From: Spirosoma pollinicola
Lineage (GTDB): Bacteria; Bacteroidota; Bacteroidia; Cytophagales; Spirosomataceae
Length of the DNA: 64,000 bases
Assembly (NCBI RefSeq): GCF_002831565.1
Contig: NZ_CP025096.1
Coordinates: 7,865,014-7,929,013 of the forward strand
Direction of reading: 5' to 3'
In this document: positions 24,930 to 32,404 of the stretch, one piece after another
How positions within the stretch are numbered: the first letter of the stretch is position 1
How the letters are laid out: each line of letters opens with the position of its first letter
Notes under the pieces: model-generated
What the model saw: the letters and a program-made list of their open reading frames with translations, nothing else
What the model was told of the DNA's origin: nothing
The model's database searches: none
Position numbers and translations under genes: made by a program

Positions 24930-25626
24930 ACAGTTTGAACAGGGCTATTATCCCGTTAAAGCCTTATTGCTGTACCGCTCGAAGTTGGAAACACGTTCGT
25001 TTTATTTGGAAGCTTTCGACATCGAGAAGAAAACGGGTAAGCCCATAAATGCCCATCCGTTGGCCGAGAACAAGCTTACTATGTTGTCGAAAGCACTACT
25101 CACTAAAGAGAAAAAGCAACAGGATTATCTGATGCCCAAAGGATTATTACCGGCTAATTTACTTAGCTTGAATACGCAGTCCGGTGTTGTATTATGGTAC
25201 ACACCCGCGCAGGAGCAATCTTTGTTTTTTAAAGACTCTCTGACCATTCCATGCGGCAAAGCCCAGGTACCGGCCCTGGTCTGGAAAGCCTCAAAGTGCG
25301 AACTACAGCTTTTCGCCTTATCAGACGACGGAAAACCTGACATAAAAACCCCGCTTTATTACGCTCCTTTTTTTAATACGGCTAAATCAGGAAATGTATG
25401 TATGGGTACTGTACAGGTAGGAATAACCGAATCAAGTTCGTTGGAGGAATTTATAGGGGCTTGGGAAACGGCTTTTTTTAACAGTTATTTTTCTCACTTG
25501 AATGACCAGCATCAACCCGTAAAAGGCAATATTATCCAGCTTTGGCAGTCACTGATGGATTCAGGAAAACCGTTTCCAATAGGGTTATTAACCACAAGTT
25601 CATTAACCATCCAGCAGCTATTGTAG
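24913..25626 (+). CDS. PRTRC system protein B (E2-like family D)
   Basis: The product has 237 residues. The C-terminal half shows the hallmark TPLYYAPFFNTAKSGNVCMG, with a conserved Cys at about residue 163, followed by TESSSLEEFIGAWETAFFNS. PRTRC B proteins match the prokaryotic E2 family D, whose conserved Cys is proposed to carry a ubiquitin-like protein. The N-terminal half (ALLLYRSKLETRSFYLEAFD) is a strand-rich domain. Overlap with F and a 1-bp gap to ThiF show tight coupling. Function is inferred from the family, not demonstrated. Confidence 0.75.
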   Translation: MQNITEQFEQGYYPVKALLLYRSKLETRSFYLEAFDIEKKTGKPINAHPLAENKLTMLSKALLTKEKKQQDYLMPKGLLPANLLSLNTQSGVVLWYTPAQEQSLFFKDSLTIPCGKAQVPALVWKASKCELQLFALSDDGKPDIKTPLYYAPFFNTAKSGNVCMGTVQVGITESSSLEEFIGAWETAFFNSYFSHLNDQHQPVKGNIIQLWQSLMDSGKPFPIGLLTTSSLTIQQLL

Positions 25627-25627
25627 T

Positions 25628-26440
25628 ATGGAAACTAAAAAACCACTAATGCATTTTACCGCCGGATATTTAATTAATCCGACCAATCCGGTAACCGTAA
25701 ATCTGCTGGGCGCGGGCGGGACAGGTTCCCAAATGCTGATGGCACTCGCTAAGATGAATTATGCCCTTAAGCAGTTAGAGCATCCCGGTTTTCAGGTAAA
25801 TCTTTGGGATGGTGATACGGTGAGTAAAGCAAATTTAGGTCGTCAGCTATTTGCGGAGGTAGAACTAGGTTTTAACAAAGCGGTAGCCTTAGTGAATCGT
25901 ACTAACCGATTTTTCGGAACGAACTGGAAAGCCGTACCGGAACCCTACTGCATCAACAGTCTGAGAAAAGAATATAATGCACTGGCATCAGCTAACGTAT
26001 TTATCAGTTGCGTAGACACGGTATCATCGAGAATGGAGTTAGCCAATATTTTACGTCAAATTATTGAAAAACGGGAACACCATCAGGATAGACCCTACTA
26101 CTGGATGGATTTTGGCAACGGCAGACATACCGGACAAGTAATTCTCTCAACAGTGGGTAAATTGCCACAACCTACCTCAAAAAAGTATCGTACCGTTGAA
26201 CAGCTACCCTTTGTAACGGATGAGTTTAAAACCTTGCTGGAACAGGCAGATACCTCGGATGATACGCCATCCTGTTCGCTGGCGGAAGCCTTATCCAAAC
26301 AGGAGTTATTCATTAATCCGACATTAGCCAATATTGGTAGTTCCCTGCTGTGGTCGCTGTTACGAAATGGCATGACTGAACACAGGGGGGTGTTTCTGAA
26401 CCTGCACGAGTTTCGCACCCAGCCACTAAAACTGAACTAA
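25628..26440 (+). CDS. PRTRC system ThiF-family (E1-like) protein
   Basis: The product has 270 residues with a Rossmann ATP-binding site GAGGTGS (28-34). The metal/ATP acidic pair and RQ follow in LWDGDTVSKANLGRQ (59-73), then FNKAVALVNR and FISCVDTVSSRMEL. The PSCSLAEALSKQELFINPTL segment (215-232) contains Cys216 in the position typical of this family. ThiF/MoeB/E1 enzymes adenylate the C-terminal glycine of a ubiquitin-like partner. With protein C (terminal GTKG) and B (E2-like) in the same operon, this looks like an E1-Ub-E2 set. No JAB peptidase (PRTRC A) is seen in the window. Confidence 0.9.
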   Translation: METKKPLMHFTAGYLINPTNPVTVNLLGAGGTGSQMLMALAKMNYALKQLEHPGFQVNLWDGDTVSKANLGRQLFAEVELGFNKAVALVNRTNRFFGTNWKAVPEPYCINSLRKEYNALASANVFISCVDTVSSRMELANILRQIIEKREHHQDRPYYWMDFGNGRHTGQVILSTVGKLPQPTSKKYRTVEQLPFVTDEFKTLLEQADTSDDTPSCSLAEALSKQELFINPTLANIGSSLLWSLLRNGMTEHRGVFLNLHEFRTQPLKLN

Positions 26441-26499
26441 CGTTTAACGAGCTTTTGGACTGGCTGTTTAGCCAGTCGCTAACTACCTCACAACACTGA

Positions 26500-26606
26500 A
26501 CTGGACTACACTAATTCTACCTGGGAATAAGGGGAAAGATGCTTTTGTAATTCCTTGTAAATTAGCGAGTTGCCTTGTTTTCTGGTTTCAGAATGCCGAT
26601 CTTTAA
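26500..26606 (+). promoter_or_regulatory. Element module promoter h
   Basis: GACTACACTA precedes GGGAATAAGGGGAAAGA (AAGGGGAA at 26529-26536). GATCTTTA begins at 26598, a gap of 61 nt. The next possible starts are GTG 26634 and ATG 26658. Confidence 0.55.
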
Positions 26607-26657
26607 GTTAGTAAAGGAAGGCCAAAAGGCTGAGTGACAACCCCAGAATATTTCCCC

Positions 26658-26837
26658 ATGAAACCCGCTGATGCCTACCGAAGACTGATCGAATCTGGAC
26701 CTTTCGATGATCCCCTGGTGTCCTGGTGCGCCACGCGCTGGCACTGGGTCGCGCGGGAGGGAAAGCAGGTACTTTGCTGCACACCCTGGCGCTCGGTTAG
26801 TAAAGACTACCCTGAATTCATAAAGCCGGTTGTTTAA
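26658..26837 (+). CDS. Small Trp-rich hypothetical protein
   Basis: From ATG at 26658 there are 59 residues: MKPADAYRRLIESGPFDDPL, VSWCATRWHWVAREGKQVLC, CTPWRSVSKDYPEFIKPVV. It is rich in Trp and has three Cys. A GTG at 26634 in the same frame would add eight residues. No family is recognised. It is the first gene of module h. Confidence 0.45.
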   Translation: MKPADAYRRLIESGPFDDPLVSWCATRWHWVAREGKQVLCCTPWRSVSKDYPEFIKPVV

Positions 26838-26865
26838 ACCCCGTTCTTACCAACCTCAAAATTCT

Positions 26866-27291
26866 ATGACGATGGATGCGCTCGATCCTTTCACGGAAAC
26901 TATAATTCAGCGCCTGGCTGAAACACTGGTAGCTGCTAGGGAGGCCAGTCAAACACAGCCCTTAACCGATATGTGTTCGGAAGTCTGGTTTATGTATGAC
27001 CTAATTGGCAATATAGGGTTTAGCATGATGGGTGCCCATCATGTTCAGTTTGATAATGACCAGTTCAACCTCACCTGGAAAATGGGATCGGGTGCTTTAA
27101 TAGATACCGTTGAGTTCAGCTATAATCCAGGCAAGGACTTATTTAATCTGCGGTTCAGACGGTACGTTATGGGACAGTCGATCATTATCGAGAAAGAAAC
27201 CGAATTTCTTGGTATCTACGATGACATGGTTATCCCGCTGATTGAAAAACAGACCGGGTCACGCCAGACCGGGTTTTATCTACGTCTGTAA
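26866..27291 (+). CDS. Hypothetical protein
   Basis: From ATG at 26866 there are 141 residues (MTMDALDPFTETIIQRLAET, SEVWFMYDLIGNIGFSMMGA, GIYDDMVIPLIEKQTGSRQT). It has a mixed fold, no signal peptide and no JAB or protease motif. It begins 28 bp after the preceding stop and is followed by a hairpin terminator, so it closes module h. Function unknown. Confidence 0.55.
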   Translation: MTMDALDPFTETIIQRLAETLVAAREASQTQPLTDMCSEVWFMYDLIGNIGFSMMGAHHVQFDNDQFNLTWKMGSGALIDTVEFSYNPGKDLFNLRFRRYVMGQSIIIEKETEFLGIYDDMVIPLIEKQTGSRQTGFYLRL

Positions 27292-27318
27292 GAAGAAATT
27301 TTTGTTTGTATGGGTAGT

Positions 27319-27347
27319 ATTCAACGCCTGTACTATAGGCGTTGAAT
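27319..27347 (+). terminator. Hairpin terminator
   Basis: ATTCAACGCCT (27319-27329) pairs perfectly with AGGCGTTGAAT (27337-27347), 28 bp after the preceding stop. Confidence 0.75.
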
Positions 27348-27426
27348 CTGAGTAAAAGAATCATTGATGTAAGGATATGTCATCAGATTACTGGCTAATA
27401 ACTTTAGCCAAGTCCTGGATAACTAT

Positions 27427-27482
27427 AGTTTTATATTTTCAAGTATTAAAATTTAAATAGTTATATTTGAAAATATAAAACT
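27427..27482. promoter_or_regulatory. AT-rich 16-bp inverted repeat
   Basis: AGTTTTATATTTTCAA (27427-27442) is the exact complement of 27467-27482, with 24 AT-rich bases between. It lies 20 bp before the next ATG. It may be an operator or a replication-type AT-rich dyad; the role is unknown. Confidence 0.5.
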
Positions 27483-27501
27483 AACTTTAATTCATATTTC
27501 C

Positions 27502-27894
27502 ATGGAAACAAACCCCGTCGCTACGCTACAGGAGGTAGAAACATTAAAACAAAAATGGCTTACTGAGCCGACGTTTGACTTAAGTGAGCTCTCCAGCCAG
27601 GAAGTAGTGCAAAAATTTGCCCCGTTTCGGGAGGAATTGCGGACATTTCAGGAAAAGATGGAAGTAGCTTGGGCCCAGGCGGCGGCCGTTAACGTGCATA
27701 GTCTAAAGGACGGCCTGAAGGAGGAGTCCTCAAGTCAACTACTGAACACTACCAACCAGCACGTGTTGGCCGAAAAAGCCCTTCAGCGGTATCTGCACAT
27801 CGTTCTTTCACCGGTGCCTGAAGACGTTCGTGATGATCTTGGCGAGTTAATCAAAATCTTCGTTGAAACGTCTGTACGGTTTTACTCTAGTTGA
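27502..27894 (+). CDS. Hypothetical helical protein
   Basis: The product has 130 residues (METNPVATLQEVETLKQKWL, AQAAAVNVHSLKDGLKEESS, HIVLSPVPEDVRDDLGELIK), almost all predicted helix and acidic. No motif is recognised. It lacks the AAGGGGAA module; instead an AT-rich dyad lies directly upstream and may control it. Confidence 0.5.
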   Translation: METNPVATLQEVETLKQKWLTEPTFDLSELSSQEVVQKFAPFREELRTFQEKMEVAWAQAAAVNVHSLKDGLKEESSSQLLNTTNQHVLAEKALQRYLHIVLSPVPEDVRDDLGELIKIFVETSVRFYSS

Positions 27895-28063
27895 ACACGG
27901 GAAAACTGCCGTTCCGCCTGTGCCTTACCCGCTTAGTAGTGAATGTGAATCAATGTAAACTTCAGCCCGCTATGAATGGAAGCTGGATAGCCGGAAGCGC
28001 TCCCCATGAATTCCAGAGTGAACCCTAAGCTCATTTCATTTTCACCCAAATCGACCAAAATTT

Positions 28064-28708
28064 ATGAATCTTCAACCCCATTCAATTAGTCCGGTTACTC
28101 AACAACAAACGAGTAGGTCAGATCAACTAAAACCCGTAACGGCCAAACCAAAATTTATAGTGTCTCTAAGTAATCGGGGTAATCCGGATCTGGGCCAGTC
28201 ACCGTCTAAACCGCTGCCGTCGAGCCGGTGTTACAAAAAAGCTTGTCGTTCCGTACTGGAGGCCCGCCGGGTCTGTCTGGAATATATCAGTAAGCATCAA
28301 TTAGGAGGTGGCCACTGGTGCGGAGGCCAGGTAACGAACGCGCTGGGACGACCTGTTGCCCACATCTCTTATAATGGACGGTTGTGGCAGCCCCAGTCAA
28401 ACGATACCTTCCCTAAAAAACCGTACTTTCCCCTGATTACGTATGACCGCAAGCACTGCCGTCTAGTAGTTTGTTATAGTCATATTTATAAGGAAATAAC
28501 GATTCGGGCGAAGGAATTATCCGGTGAGTTTCGGTTCATGGATCCTTTTGACGACAACCGGGGGTTTGTGCTTGTCTTTATGCCGGCGACGGTGGAGAAT
28601 CTGATTATTGTGCAAATATATCCCACGCAGTACCAGGGTCGTCAAGGTTGGATTGCCACTACATCTGAGCCACTTGAGGAGTGCCTGGTTGAATTCCAGG
28701 CAGCCTAA
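28064..28708 (+). CDS. Hypothetical protein
   Basis: The product has 214 residues. A polar N-terminal 60 residues is followed by YKKACRSVLEARRVCLEYIS and GGGHWCGGQVTNALGRPVAH, then a strand-rich C-terminal domain. Cys residues at CYKKAC, VCLEY and HWCGG could bind metal, but no known spacing is matched. Its stop lies 11 bp before palindrome copy 3. Function unknown. Confidence 0.5.
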   Translation: MNLQPHSISPVTQQQTSRSDQLKPVTAKPKFIVSLSNRGNPDLGQSPSKPLPSSRCYKKACRSVLEARRVCLEYISKHQLGGGHWCGGQVTNALGRPVAHISYNGRLWQPQSNDTFPKKPYFPLITYDRKHCRLVVCYSHIYKEITIRAKELSGEFRFMDPFDDNRGFVLVFMPATVENLIIVQIYPTQYQGRQGWIATTSEPLEECLVEFQAA

Positions 28709-28719
28709 CTAGTGTGCAC

Positions 28720-28739
28720 GTGTCAAAAATTTTTGACAC
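28720..28739. repeat. Element palindrome, copy 3
   Basis: GTGTCAAAAATTTTTGACAC, identical to copy 2, lies 11 bp after one gene and 57 bp before the next (ATG 28797). Confidence 0.8.
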
Positions 28740-28796
28740 CACCCGTACTTACCCGAGAATTAGCTCATAGCTGCTTTCCCCAATCAATCAGCGGTC

Positions 28797-29378
28797 ATGA
28801 CAGTTTTTGACCAGGCAACCGAAGCGTTATGCGCTTTCCTGCCCACCTTATTTAAGTTACAGGCAGTTGTTTTACCATCAACAGATGAGGTTTACTGGCG
28901 GTCCCGGTGGAACGAATGGGTTAATCCGCATAGTGGTGATTCTAAAGAGGAGTACGAACAAAAACGCATCCTTCAGCTACGATGGAATGAAGTATGGTAT
29001 TATTATCAGTACCTGTTTACCCAGTCCTACAAGATTCCCGATAGAGCAAAACTAAAGACTCATTTAATGACCTGCCAACAAACGGCTGAATGGTTTCTGG
29101 AATATATTCAGCAACAGAATCAAGTGATTCAGGAACCGCAAAATGAGAAGTTATGGTACGTACGCTATTCGATGTGGAATGAGACGGTACAGTACGGCGG
29201 TTTGGCAACGCTCAGCCTTTGGCCAGCCAATTGGCCACTTATTCAGGAAGGATTACAACAACGGTTTGCTGCTCCATTGCCGCCAGTAACGCCTGTTGAC
29301 AGATACGTTGATACAAGGCAGATGAGTTTGTTTGATGAGCAGACCCATAGGAACCTAAGGGGCCTAAACAAGGCCTAA
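28797..29378 (+). CDS. Hypothetical protein rich in aromatic residues
   Basis: The product has 193 residues with many Trp and Tyr (WRSRWNEWVNPHSGDSKEEY, LRWNEVWYYYQYLFTQSYKI, LWYVRYSMWNETVQYGGLAT) and a C-terminal QMSLFDEQ motif. QxSLFDE-like tails resemble short sliding-clamp-binding peptides, which would suit a replication-linked protein; this is speculative. It is the last element gene before the insertion sequence. Confidence 0.5.
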   Translation: MTVFDQATEALCAFLPTLFKLQAVVLPSTDEVYWRSRWNEWVNPHSGDSKEEYEQKRILQLRWNEVWYYYQYLFTQSYKIPDRAKLKTHLMTCQQTAEWFLEYIQQQNQVIQEPQNEKLWYVRYSMWNETVQYGGLATLSLWPANWPLIQEGLQQRFAAPLPPVTPVDRYVDTRQMSLFDEQTHRNLRGLNKA

Positions 29379-29395
29379 AGTCTACCATATTTATA

Positions 29396-30492
29396 CAGCT
29401 GATGTTACGCCACCTTTTGAGCGGCAGGTTTAACTTTGAATATGCAGACAACTCTTGACCTTTATACCGACTACTTACTCAGTAGCTTTGGCCAGACTAC
29501 CGCTACTGGTCTGTCACGGCTGACGGATGGAGCTGTAGGCCACGATGCAGTGACCGATCTGCTCAACCGACTGCAAGGTGATAATCGAATGCTGGGGCAA
29601 CACGTTAAACCCCTGATTCGCCAAATTCAGGAACCCGATGGGGTACTGCTCACCGATGACAGCATCGCTCATAAACCCCACAGTGACGAAAATGGGGTGG
29701 TCACCACCCACTATGACCACACTCGTGGTGAATATGTACGGGGCATCAATTTTGTTAGTTTACTCTACCAAACCAGCCAAGGTCAATGTCCTCTCAGTTT
29801 TGAGCCGGTTATTAAAGTCCAGCAGTGCGAATTAAAAACCCGCAAAGTGGTTTGGCGTTCGGAGCGTACCAAGCACCAGATGTTTCAGGACATGGTGCGG
29901 CAGGCGCATCAGAATGCGGTTCCCTTCCGGTATGTGCTGGCCGATTCTTGGTACACCAATTCGGACAACATTAACTTGATTTTAGGTTTGAAGCATCACT
30001 ACCTGGGTGCGGTCAAATCCAACCTTGAAGTGGCTCTCTCCAAGCAGGAGCGAGCAAATGGTAAGTTTGTTAAAATCAGTACGCTAAAGCTTCAGCCAGG
30101 CACCGTCTTGACGGCTTACATTCGCTCGGTGCCTACACCGGTCGCGATTTGTGGCGACGTTCTTCCCAACAAGGACGGTTCAGTCGGCGAACACAACTCC
30201 TAACAACCTACCAAAAACGGTGGGGCATCGAGGAGTACCACAAATCGCTCAAACAGAATGCGTCGTTGGAAAAGTCACCTACGCGCACTCACCGCACTCA
30301 AATCAACCATTTGTTTGCCAGCATTTGCGCCTACGTCAAATTAGAGCGTTTGCGGCTGACCGCTCATGTGAACCATTTTGCTTTGAAAGGCCGGTTATAC
30401 CTCAAAGCTATGCAAGCGGCCTTTGCCGAGCTAAATGTCTTAAAAAATCAACTTAGCCAACAGACAGCGATGGAATTGGCGTAACATCAGCT
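29396..30492 (+). mobile_element. IS4/IS701-like insertion sequence
   Basis: Inverted ends AGCTGATGTTACGCCA at 29397-29412 and its complement at 30477-30492 bracket a transposase frame. The length is about 1.1 kb. No clear target duplication is seen. The transposase is broken (see the gene entry), so the copy is probably inactive. Confidence 0.75.
29436..30484 (+). pseudogene. DDE transposase with internal deletion and frameshift
   Basis: The first frame (255 residues) has LLTDDSIAHKPHSDENGVVT and FRYVLADSWYTNSDNINLIL, then ends at 30203 just after LPNKDGSVG. The C-terminal part, TTYQKRWGIEEYHKSLKQNA, is in another frame to 30484. In IS4/IS701-like transposases the DxS, LADxWY and WxIExxHKxLK motifs carry the DDE triad, and a strand segment should separate KDGS from YQKRW. 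Here this segment is missing and the frame changes, pointing to a short deletion near 30190-30215. Confidence 0.75.
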
Positions 30493-30566
30493 ATTAAGTG
30501 AGAGTGTAGAAAGTGGTATTTTAAAGAAAACGATAGTATAAGAATAGAAAGTAGCCAAAGTACAAA

Positions 30567-30602
30567 ATGCCGGTAGTAACGTAGTTGCTACCGGCATTTT
30601 TT
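30567..30602 (+). terminator. Rho-independent terminator
   Basis: ATGCCGGTAGTAAC and GTTGCTACCGGCAT pair with one G-T pair around GTA, followed by six Ts. It lies just beyond the IS end. Confidence 0.85.
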
Positions 30603-30637
30603 CAGGATCTGTTTTATATCTAACCTTATGTTGTGAA

Positions 30638-30672
30638 ATCTAAAATAGAAAAGACAACTTTCTATTTTAGAT
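30638..30672. promoter_or_regulatory. AT-rich inverted repeat upstream of HAD gene
   Basis: ATCTAAAATAGAAA pairs with TTTCTATTTTAGAT across a short spacer; the right arm ends 28 bp before the ATG at 30701. It may be an operator. Confidence 0.45.
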
Positions 30673-30700
30673 AATTGAACTAAAATAAGACTACTTTGAG

Positions 30701-31357
30701 ATGCACAACAACCCTGTTAGGGCACTAATATTTGATTTAGACGGCACTTTAGCGAACACGCTTCCTTTATGTATCCAAGCCTTCCGCCAAGCGGTTGAGC
30801 CGTTGGCTAATCGAGTGCTCACCGACCAAGAAATCATTTCCACTTTTGGTCCTTCCGAGGAGGGAACCATTCAAGCTCTGATTCCAACTCACTACCAAGA
30901 AGGAGTTGCTAATTATATTACTCATTACGAGCAGCTACAAGATATGTGTTCGACACCTTTTAATGGAATCGCTGAACTTCTTAATGACCTCAAAAACGAA
31001 AGGATTCGCTTAGGCTTAGTGACGGGCAAAGGACCTCAAAGCACGGCTATTTCATTAAATTACTTTAAGCTCAGTCACTATTTTGAGTTTATCGAAACGG
31101 GTTGGATTCATGGTCCTAGAAAAGTGGATGGTATAAGATCTATCCTTTCTCAGTGGCCTGATTTAAGCAGAGAACAGGTTTGGTATGTAGGTGATGCGCC
31201 TAGTGTTGTTCTCGCTTCAAGACAAGCCGGTATTCCCGTTGTGGGAGCTGCCTGGGCTGAGACGACAAATGTTGAAGAATTAGAAGCTTTACACCCTGAC
31301 CAACTGTTTATCTCGATTGATAAGTTTGATAAATGGGTACGTAGTGCTGTTGTGTAA
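30701..31357 (+). CDS. HAD-superfamily phosphatase (phosphoglycolate phosphatase-like)
   Basis: The product has 218 residues with HAD motif I FDLDGTLANT (DxDxT, about residues 12-20), motif II LVTGKG near 107, a Lys in GPRKVDGI, and motif III WYVGDAPSVVLASRQAGIPV with Asp. The cap lies between motifs I and II, as in class I phosphatases of the Gph/PGP type. It hydrolyses a small phosphorylated metabolite; the substrate is unknown. The gene converges with the minus-strand chorismate-mutase-like gene, with only 6 bp between them. Confidence 0.85.
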   Translation: MHNNPVRALIFDLDGTLANTLPLCIQAFRQAVEPLANRVLTDQEIISTFGPSEEGTIQALIPTHYQEGVANYITHYEQLQDMCSTPFNGIAELLNDLKNERIRLGLVTGKGPQSTAISLNYFKLSHYFEFIETGWIHGPRKVDGIRSILSQWPDLSREQVWYVGDAPSVVLASRQAGIPVVGAAWAETTNVEELEALHPDQLFISIDKFDKWVRSAVV

Positions 31358-31363
31358 GTACGA

Positions 31364-31675
31364 TTATGTTGAGCGTTGCTGCCAATGCTTCATCTCTTCG
31401 TCAATAAAGTGAGTAACTAAGGTTCGATAGAGTCCTTCAACTATATCTGGATTCAATCCCTTCTCTTGAGCCCATTCTCGACGCTGGGTCAACATAGCCG
31501 CAAAGCGTTCAGGTGCTCGAACTGAGGTTTGGTTGATTTTAAATTTGGCCGCTGCTTTAACATACTCAAATCGCTGAGCCCATAAGTCAATCACTTCTTG
31601 ATCGAGCGAGTCAATAGCTTGCCTAATGTCGTTCATATCTTGACAATCTTCTGGCGGTTTAAGGTGTTGATTCAT
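31364..31675 (-). CDS. PchB-like chorismate mutase / isochorismate pyruvate lyase
   Basis: The product has 103 residues, the size of the AroQ-gamma/PchB helical fold. MNDIRQAIDSLDQEVIDLWA with QRFEYVKAAAKFK carries the conserved Arg and Lys of the active site. FAAMLTQRREWAQEKGLNPD and LYRTLVTHFIDEEM form the later helices. These enzymes rearrange chorismate or split isochorismate to salicylate and pyruvate. No siderophore or aromatic pathway genes are adjacent, so the pathway cannot be told. ATG is at 31675. Confidence 0.8.
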   Translation of the reverse strand: MNQHLKPPEDCQDMNDIRQAIDSLDQEVIDLWAQRFEYVKAAAKFKINQTSVRAPERFAAMLTQRREWAQEKGLNPDIVEGLYRTLVTHFIDEEMKHWQQRST

Positions 31676-31689
31676 GTATATCTTGTTAT

Positions 31690-31830
31690 ATGTTAAACTC
31701 AGCGAGACCGTCCCCGGCCCCGCTGGTCTTCAAAACCGTGCGAGCCACTTTAGCGGCACACGGCTCCTCAGTGAGTTGGTAGTTGTCACCTACGTCCGGT
31801 TTGATACCCTAAGTTCATAGTATTTTGCCA
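31690..31830 (-). other. Possible group II intron remnant
   Basis: Read on the minus strand, GAGGAGCCGTGTGCCGC and GTGGCTCGCACGGTTTTGAA form the AGCCGT...ACGGTT stem-loop often seen in bacterial group II introns. It is followed by a second hairpin, AGACC...GGTCT, around a GC-rich loop. No reverse-transcriptase frame or domain V was found nearby. If real, it is a short scrap. Confidence 0.3.
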
Positions 31831-32161
31831 GACTTTGACTATGTGCGTTTGCCGCTCAAAGATCTTTCATTCTTACAGTCCATCATCAGGATTACCCCTG
31901 TGGTTTTAGCCGTATACACGGGTGCTGTCTAATTAAAAGCCCCGCTTAAGAAGCAGACATATGAAAAATTCTTCGTCTCAAGTGAGAGCGTATAAAGAGA
32001 CGGTTATTTTTTATTATCTGTCTAACGCAATCAGTTGCATACGTTCAGATCTAAACTTGTTGCACTTCTAGCAATATCACAAGTATCAAAGCCGCACCAA
32101 ACTCACTAATCGGCTGTTTTGGTTAAGTTTGTATATCAGTTTATCTATTCTCGCTATCGTT
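31831..32161. other. Intergenic stretch, nothing recognised
   Basis: No sustained coding frame, strong hairpin or repeat is seen apart from a weak GTCTC...GAGAC pair near 31977-32005. It ends at the toxin-antitoxin promoter region. Confidence 0.35.
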
Positions 32162-32404
32162 ATGGTTGTCTCGCCACGATTAACCAATGCTCAATTGGCC
32201 TTACTAGAAATGTTCAGCTTCGAGATGAGCGAAGCCGAAGTGTTGGCCATGCGCCAAACGCTTATGCAGCATTTCCGTACACGGCTCGAAGAAGAGGTCC
32301 AAAAGGCCACTCAGCTAAAAGGACTGACCACTGCTCAACTCGAAGAGCAAATGAACTTTGAGAACCGTACGGAACGGCTTGACCAAATTCGAGCTGCTCA
32401 GTGA
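32162..32404 (+). CDS. Putative antitoxin of a PIN toxin pair
   Basis: From ATG at 32162 there are 80 residues (MVVSPRLTNAQLALLEMFSF, EMSEAEVLAMRQTLMQHFRT, RLEEEVQKATQLKGLTTAQL). They are mostly helical, with a charged C-terminus as in PIN-associated antitoxins. Its stop overlaps the GTG start of the toxin gene by four bases (GTGA), the typical coupled arrangement. The antitoxin should bind the toxin and its own promoter. A TTG at 32129 is a less likely start. Confidence 0.7.
   Translation: MVVSPRLTNAQLALLEMFSFEMSEAEVLAMRQTLMQHFRTRLEEEVQKATQLKGLTTAQLEEQMNFENRTERLDQIRAAQ

Noticed and set aside
26866..27291. Missing JAB peptidase (PRTRC A)
   Set aside because: No HxH...SxxD motif; the HH in MMGAHHVQF lacks the required partners.
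8324..29378. Integrative conjugative element
   Set aside because: No relaxase, type IV secretion gene, tyrosine integrase or att repeats seen; integrated plasmid or plasmid-like island is the safer description.
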